Positions 60,611 to 64,000 of a stretch of DNA of 64,000 bases are shown piece by piece. Location of the stretch: the NCBI GenBank assembly GCA_003254925.1, contig QANZ01055800.1, positions 36,795-100,794 on the forward strand. The letters are read 5' to 3'. The translations under genes and the position numbers were made by a program. Within the stretch, counting starts at the first letter, position 1. Each line of letters begins with the position of its first letter. Under the pieces are notes generated by a model that searched no databases, was not told the origin of the DNA, and worked only from the letters and a program-made list of their open reading frames with translations. The DNA comes from Chamaecrista fasciculata. Lineage: Eukaryota > Streptophyta > Magnoliopsida > Fabales > Fabaceae.

Positions 60611-62880
60611 GTGTTAGAGACCATGGCGGTCCTTAGGGAATTAGAGGAAGGCGAGGAACTAAGTAGCATTAGTAGTTTACCCCCGCAGGAGAGTAGCTTG
60701 GAGGATATAGAGGTCCTGAAACGTGAGACTGACAAAGCTCTTCGTTTGGCGGACAAGCTGTTAGCCGGGCGGACTAACATTGTGAGGGGCGCGCGAGCGC
60801 GAGGTGAGGAGGCGACAAGCACATACCAAGGGTGTTGGGACATAGTTGTGTATAGACTTAAGTTAATGGAGTAGGCGAACGAGGAAGAAGTGATTATTGA
60901 GGTTTCAAGCGGCGCCAATGAGGATGTGCCAAGGGTGCTTGGCGAAGCGACAGGCAACCAATGTGGGTCGGCGGCCAAGGGCGAGCGTTTGATAGCGGCC
61001 CGTGATCCGTGGAGTGGAGTATGGCAGAGGGGACAAGTGACCCCATCGTGAGGGCGACCGAAGGGCCACCAGCGACCCTCGCCACAAGATTCAATAATGA
61101 CGCGAACTTAGAGGCCGCGAATGCTTCGTATTTTGGAGAGGGGTCGGGGAGGGAAGATTCCGGCATGGCGCTCGTAGAGTGGGGCGACAACATGTCGATC
61201 GGCTAGACTCACCGGCGAGGATTTGTCGTATATGAGGTCCTGTTGGCAGAGTTGGGAGCTGAGATTCCATTTACTGATTTTGAGGTGGACCTCTTAAACC
61301 ACCTCAACTGTTGCCCCGTGCAGCTGATGGCGAACGGTTGGCGGAGCCTGGAGAGTGGGCGTACAACTCACTGCAAAATTTTTTTATACTGGTTTTCGGT
61401 GAAGCTTGGGGCGAACGGGTGTGTGATGTTCCAAAGGAAGGCGGGACATCTGAGTAGCTTCGCAGCAAGTATCAGCCACTGGAAAACTTGGAAAAATAGG
61501 TACTTTCCAATTGTGCAGGATGGGCAAGGGCGCCCGTGGTGGGTTAGGGAATCGGACGAGCGTCCGCGATTTCTAGTGAGTTGGTTGGACGCCAAGACTG
61601 GGGCATGTTCGATTAAACAACCATGTAATATGTTGTCTTTAACCTTTGATTGATTAAAGTAATATGGCGGTCGAGCAGTTTGTAGCCACTTTTGTTTATT
61701 TTGCAGCTTTCACTAACGTGAGGAAGAGGGCGATAGACCAAGGGGCCTGGAGTTCGGCGGCGGCAGCCCAGGCAGGACAAGAAGGGGTGACAGCACCAAC
61801 GCCAGCACCACCGGCAGCACCAGCGCCTGCAAGAGTGCAGGATCCACTTGCTGCACTAGCAATGACTGGTGGAGCACCACGGGCGCCCAGTCTTCTGGCA
61901 TCTAGGGCGCCGACTTCTTCACGGGGCGCTGAGGCCCAACAGGCTGGAGGACAAGCGTCGGTGACGTTGACAAGGAAGAGGGCGGCCCCGCCTGTGCTGG
62001 CTCTAGGGGAAACGCCCACCAAGGAATGCTGCAGGTACTGATGTCTTACCCATGGATAAGGGGAAGCAGGCGACCAATAAAGGGAAAGGGGTGGCAGACG
62101 GCTCTCCGGTGGATGTCCCACCAGCAAAGTAGGCGCGAGCAAATGGGTCCGCGGATCCTAGGCTGTATCTGCACTAGGATGAGGAAGAACTAGACATGTT
62201 TATTAAGGTCATCCATCCAGATGGTGACGGGCCGAGGGACCTAAGGATGACGCTTTCTCCTTGTCGTATGGTAGATGAAAAGGGGGAGGTGGAGTTTCCT
62301 TTCCTGCCGCCGCGCCCAGACAAGGGGGGCTTCTCAGGTGTTGCTTCCATGCAAGCGCTATACTCATTGGGCACATATGAATGGCATGACCAGCTGGTGG
62401 CCGAAGCCTTCAGACGCCCGGTTACAAATTTCGCAGCAATGCATAGCATGATTGCGGTCATAGCTAGTCATGACTCCCAGACTTTAACGCATACCCTAGC
62501 AAAAGAGGTCGCCCATCTGAGAGCTGAGGCCAGAATGGCCGGAGGTGCTGAACAGGTGAGGGTGCTTGAAGCTGCAAGGGATCAGGCGTTGGTAGATGCC
62601 CGGGCCCATCAGGAGACTGTGCAGAAGCTAGAGTAAGAGAAGAAAGGAGAAGAAGAGAAGAGCAAGAAGGAAGAGGAAGACAGGAGGCAAGAGGCGGCCG
62701 TAGCGGCGCAGGAGGTTGAAGCGCTGCGGGGGCAAGTGCAGCTGCCAGTGAAGTGCTTGAAGTATCCCAGGCGGGAGAGGCCCAGCGGGTTGCACGGGCG
62801 TGCCGGGAGGTGCGTGAACTTTGGTATTGGTGGTACACCAATGCGACCGCCCAAGGCTATGAGAACTGTTGGAAGCAGTT
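60611..62880 (+). pseudogene. Broken gypsy-type gag-like gene (transposon N-terminal domain, coiled coil)
   Basis: The best-preserved part, 61243-61653, reads EIPFTDFEVDLLNHL, CCPVQLMANGWRSLE, FYWFSVKLG-like KIFLYWFSVKLGANG and WKTWKNRYF, then RPRFLVSWLDAKTG. This follows the order of the plant 'putative gypsy type transposon' domain. 61664-62041 is an alanine/proline-rich linker. 62440-62640 is strongly charged and coiled-coil-like (LAKEVAHLRAEARMAGG, LEAARDQALVDARAHQETV). A stop in 'kle' at 62634 and several frame changes interrupt it, so no functional product is expected. Confidence 0.7.
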
Positions 62881-62921
62881 GAATTTGCTGAACCCTGATC
62901 TGAATGAGGCGGGCATAGACT

Positions 62922-64000
62922 TGTTGGGAAATCGTCATGCATGTAAAGCAGCGGAAACGTGTATAAAACAAAAATTTAAAACCATACATAACGATTTCTT
63001 TCCCAATAGATCCGCTATATGAATCTGTATCGGTGTAAGGTCAAGAGTTTACTCAAGTCAATGGCTGTTCTTTGCGTCTACGAGTTTGAGGAGTCCACTC
63101 CGAGTGTGCTCCCTCCACCGGTGATCCACACGAACAGTTTGGTAGATGCCTAGGTGCTAGCCACGTTTACTTCTCCAAGCAAACCGGGAGCCTTATCTAC
63201 GGTGTTCTTGGATTCAAGAACTCTTCTCAAACTCCAAGATAGATGGCGCCTCTGATCAAGAATGGTGTTCTTGATCTCTCACACAACTCAACTCACAAAT
63301 CCTAAAACTATTTTAGGGTTTGCGCCACTTTCTCTCTCTAGAAAGTCTAGGGTCGTGTTTTCTCTCACAAACTTTCACCAAGACTCAAAACACTTTTGGA
63401 CTTGTGAACTTTTGGTGGCTAAGTCGAAATTCCCAAGGTATGAGAGACTAGTAGTAAAGTCAACTTAGGCCTACTCATATATATAGGTTTTAGGCTTTGA
63501 TAATTATAATTAGGGTTTCCCAAAATTAAATAATTATCAAATTATTAAATCATTATATCATGAGATATCATGATTTTAGGACTTGAATTCCTAATTATAA
63601 TATTACCTTAATATTATAATTTGGATCTAAATGCAATCTTGGAGAATCAATTTGGAAGATCAAATCTTCCCAAAGAGATACCAAGCCATGCGCCTAGCCC
63701 CTTTCCATTTTGTTGGAATTTAATAAACTAAAATAACAAACCCAACAATTAGGTAGTTATAACTAATTTGTTAATTTCCAACAATATTGATTTAAGATAT
63801 TACCCTAATATCTTAATTCAAACTCAAATTCGAATTTTAGGCCCTTTTATTGAATTGAAATATTACATTAATATTTAGATCCAATAGGCCAAGAAATTCG
63901 ACTTTCCTATATATATATTATTATTGAATTAAAATATTACACTAATATCTTTAATTCAATCATTTGAAATCTAGATCAAATCTATTTGAATTTCAAATCT
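62922..64000. mobile_element. LTR retrotransposon insertion, start at 62922, runs past window end
   Basis: TGTTGGGAAATCGTCATGCA begins abruptly inside the gag-like coding sequence and the composition returns to AT-rich. The first 90 bases contain a complementary pair (TTGGGAAATCG and CGATTTCTTTCCCAA). Read on the minus strand the LTR would end ...GATTTCCCAACA, the usual CA end. Orientation and the other boundary cannot be seen here. The small open frames at 63262-63468 are not supported as genes. Confidence 0.65.

Larger units (their letters stand above)
59174..62921 (+). mobile_element. GC-rich, gag-only retroelement, decayed
   Basis: Base composition jumps from AT-rich to distinctly GC-rich here. 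A TATA box (TATAAA, 59741-59746) is followed by a leader and then by broken coding pieces in changing frames: 60611-60874, 61009-61206, 61243-61653, 61664-62041, 62196-62636 and on to about 62880. Together these resemble the plant proteins with a 'putative gypsy type transposon' N-terminal domain, a proline/alanine-rich linker and a C-terminal coiled coil. I see no protease, reverse transcriptase, RNase H or integrase. The left LTR boundary was not fixed, and the right end is cut by another LTR at 62922. Confidence 0.7.

Overview
This is nuclear DNA of a flowering plant, most likely a eudicot. It is AT-rich, its genes have many GT-AG introns, and the proteins are plant-type (RIN2/RIN3, plant glycerol-3-phosphate permease, plant RFT1, plant G3BP-like). 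The space between genes is full of small transposons. No bacterial operon, CRISPR array, rRNA gene or convincing tRNA gene was seen. I assembled the gene models exon by exon, checking splice sites and reading phase by hand. Family names come from memory of the families, not from a search.

Layout of genes: (1) 4392-10876, minus strand, a complete 12-coding-exon RIN2/RIN3-type membrane RING-H2/CUE ubiquitin ligase (587 aa). (2) 16273-16449, plus strand, a 58-aa microprotein resembling short transmembrane mitochondrial protein 1 (STMP1/Mm47), with a 2.2-kb intron in its 5' leader. (3) 22734-24421, minus strand, a two-coding-exon major-facilitator glycerol-3-phosphate transporter (519 aa). (4) 35145-43631, plus strand, a 14-coding-exon RFT1 homologue (N-glycosylation, ER), with a reading-frame break in exon 4. 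(5) 47029-47625, plus strand, a decayed PXY/TDR-like LRR receptor-kinase fragment. (6) 48733-53578, minus strand, a 9-coding-exon G3BP-like NTF2-RRM-RGG protein (472 aa), with a GC-AG intron. The proximity of RIN2-like and G3P-permease genes matches Arabidopsis, where RIN2 (At4g25230) and G3Pp2 (At4g25220) are neighbours. The genes are ordinary housekeeping or signalling genes and do not form a functional cluster.

Layout of repeats: many long-armed foldback elements with termini related to GG(C/T)TAAA or GGGTAAATT. Four or five have exact 9-bp target duplications, as in Mutator-like elements (17735-18164, 44003-44453, 54768-55248, 55606-56830, 57200-58280). Three elements have exact 8-bp duplications, as in hAT elements (20912-21642, 40119-41102, 58569-58896). 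There is a CACTA terminus at 30058-30433, a tRNA-derived SINE near 21935-22110 and LTR-retrotransposon remnants at 25940-29660. From 59174 to the end lies a GC-rich, decayed gag-only retroelement with a putative gypsy-type N-terminal domain, interrupted at 62922 by another LTR.

The clearest points for follow-up are the RFT1 frame break, the STMP1-like microprotein, the two 'copy-N-copy' duplications at 26548-27060 and 28533-29015 that look like unmerged contig overlaps, and the giant hairpins upstream of the G3BP-like gene. I found no convincing new biological system.
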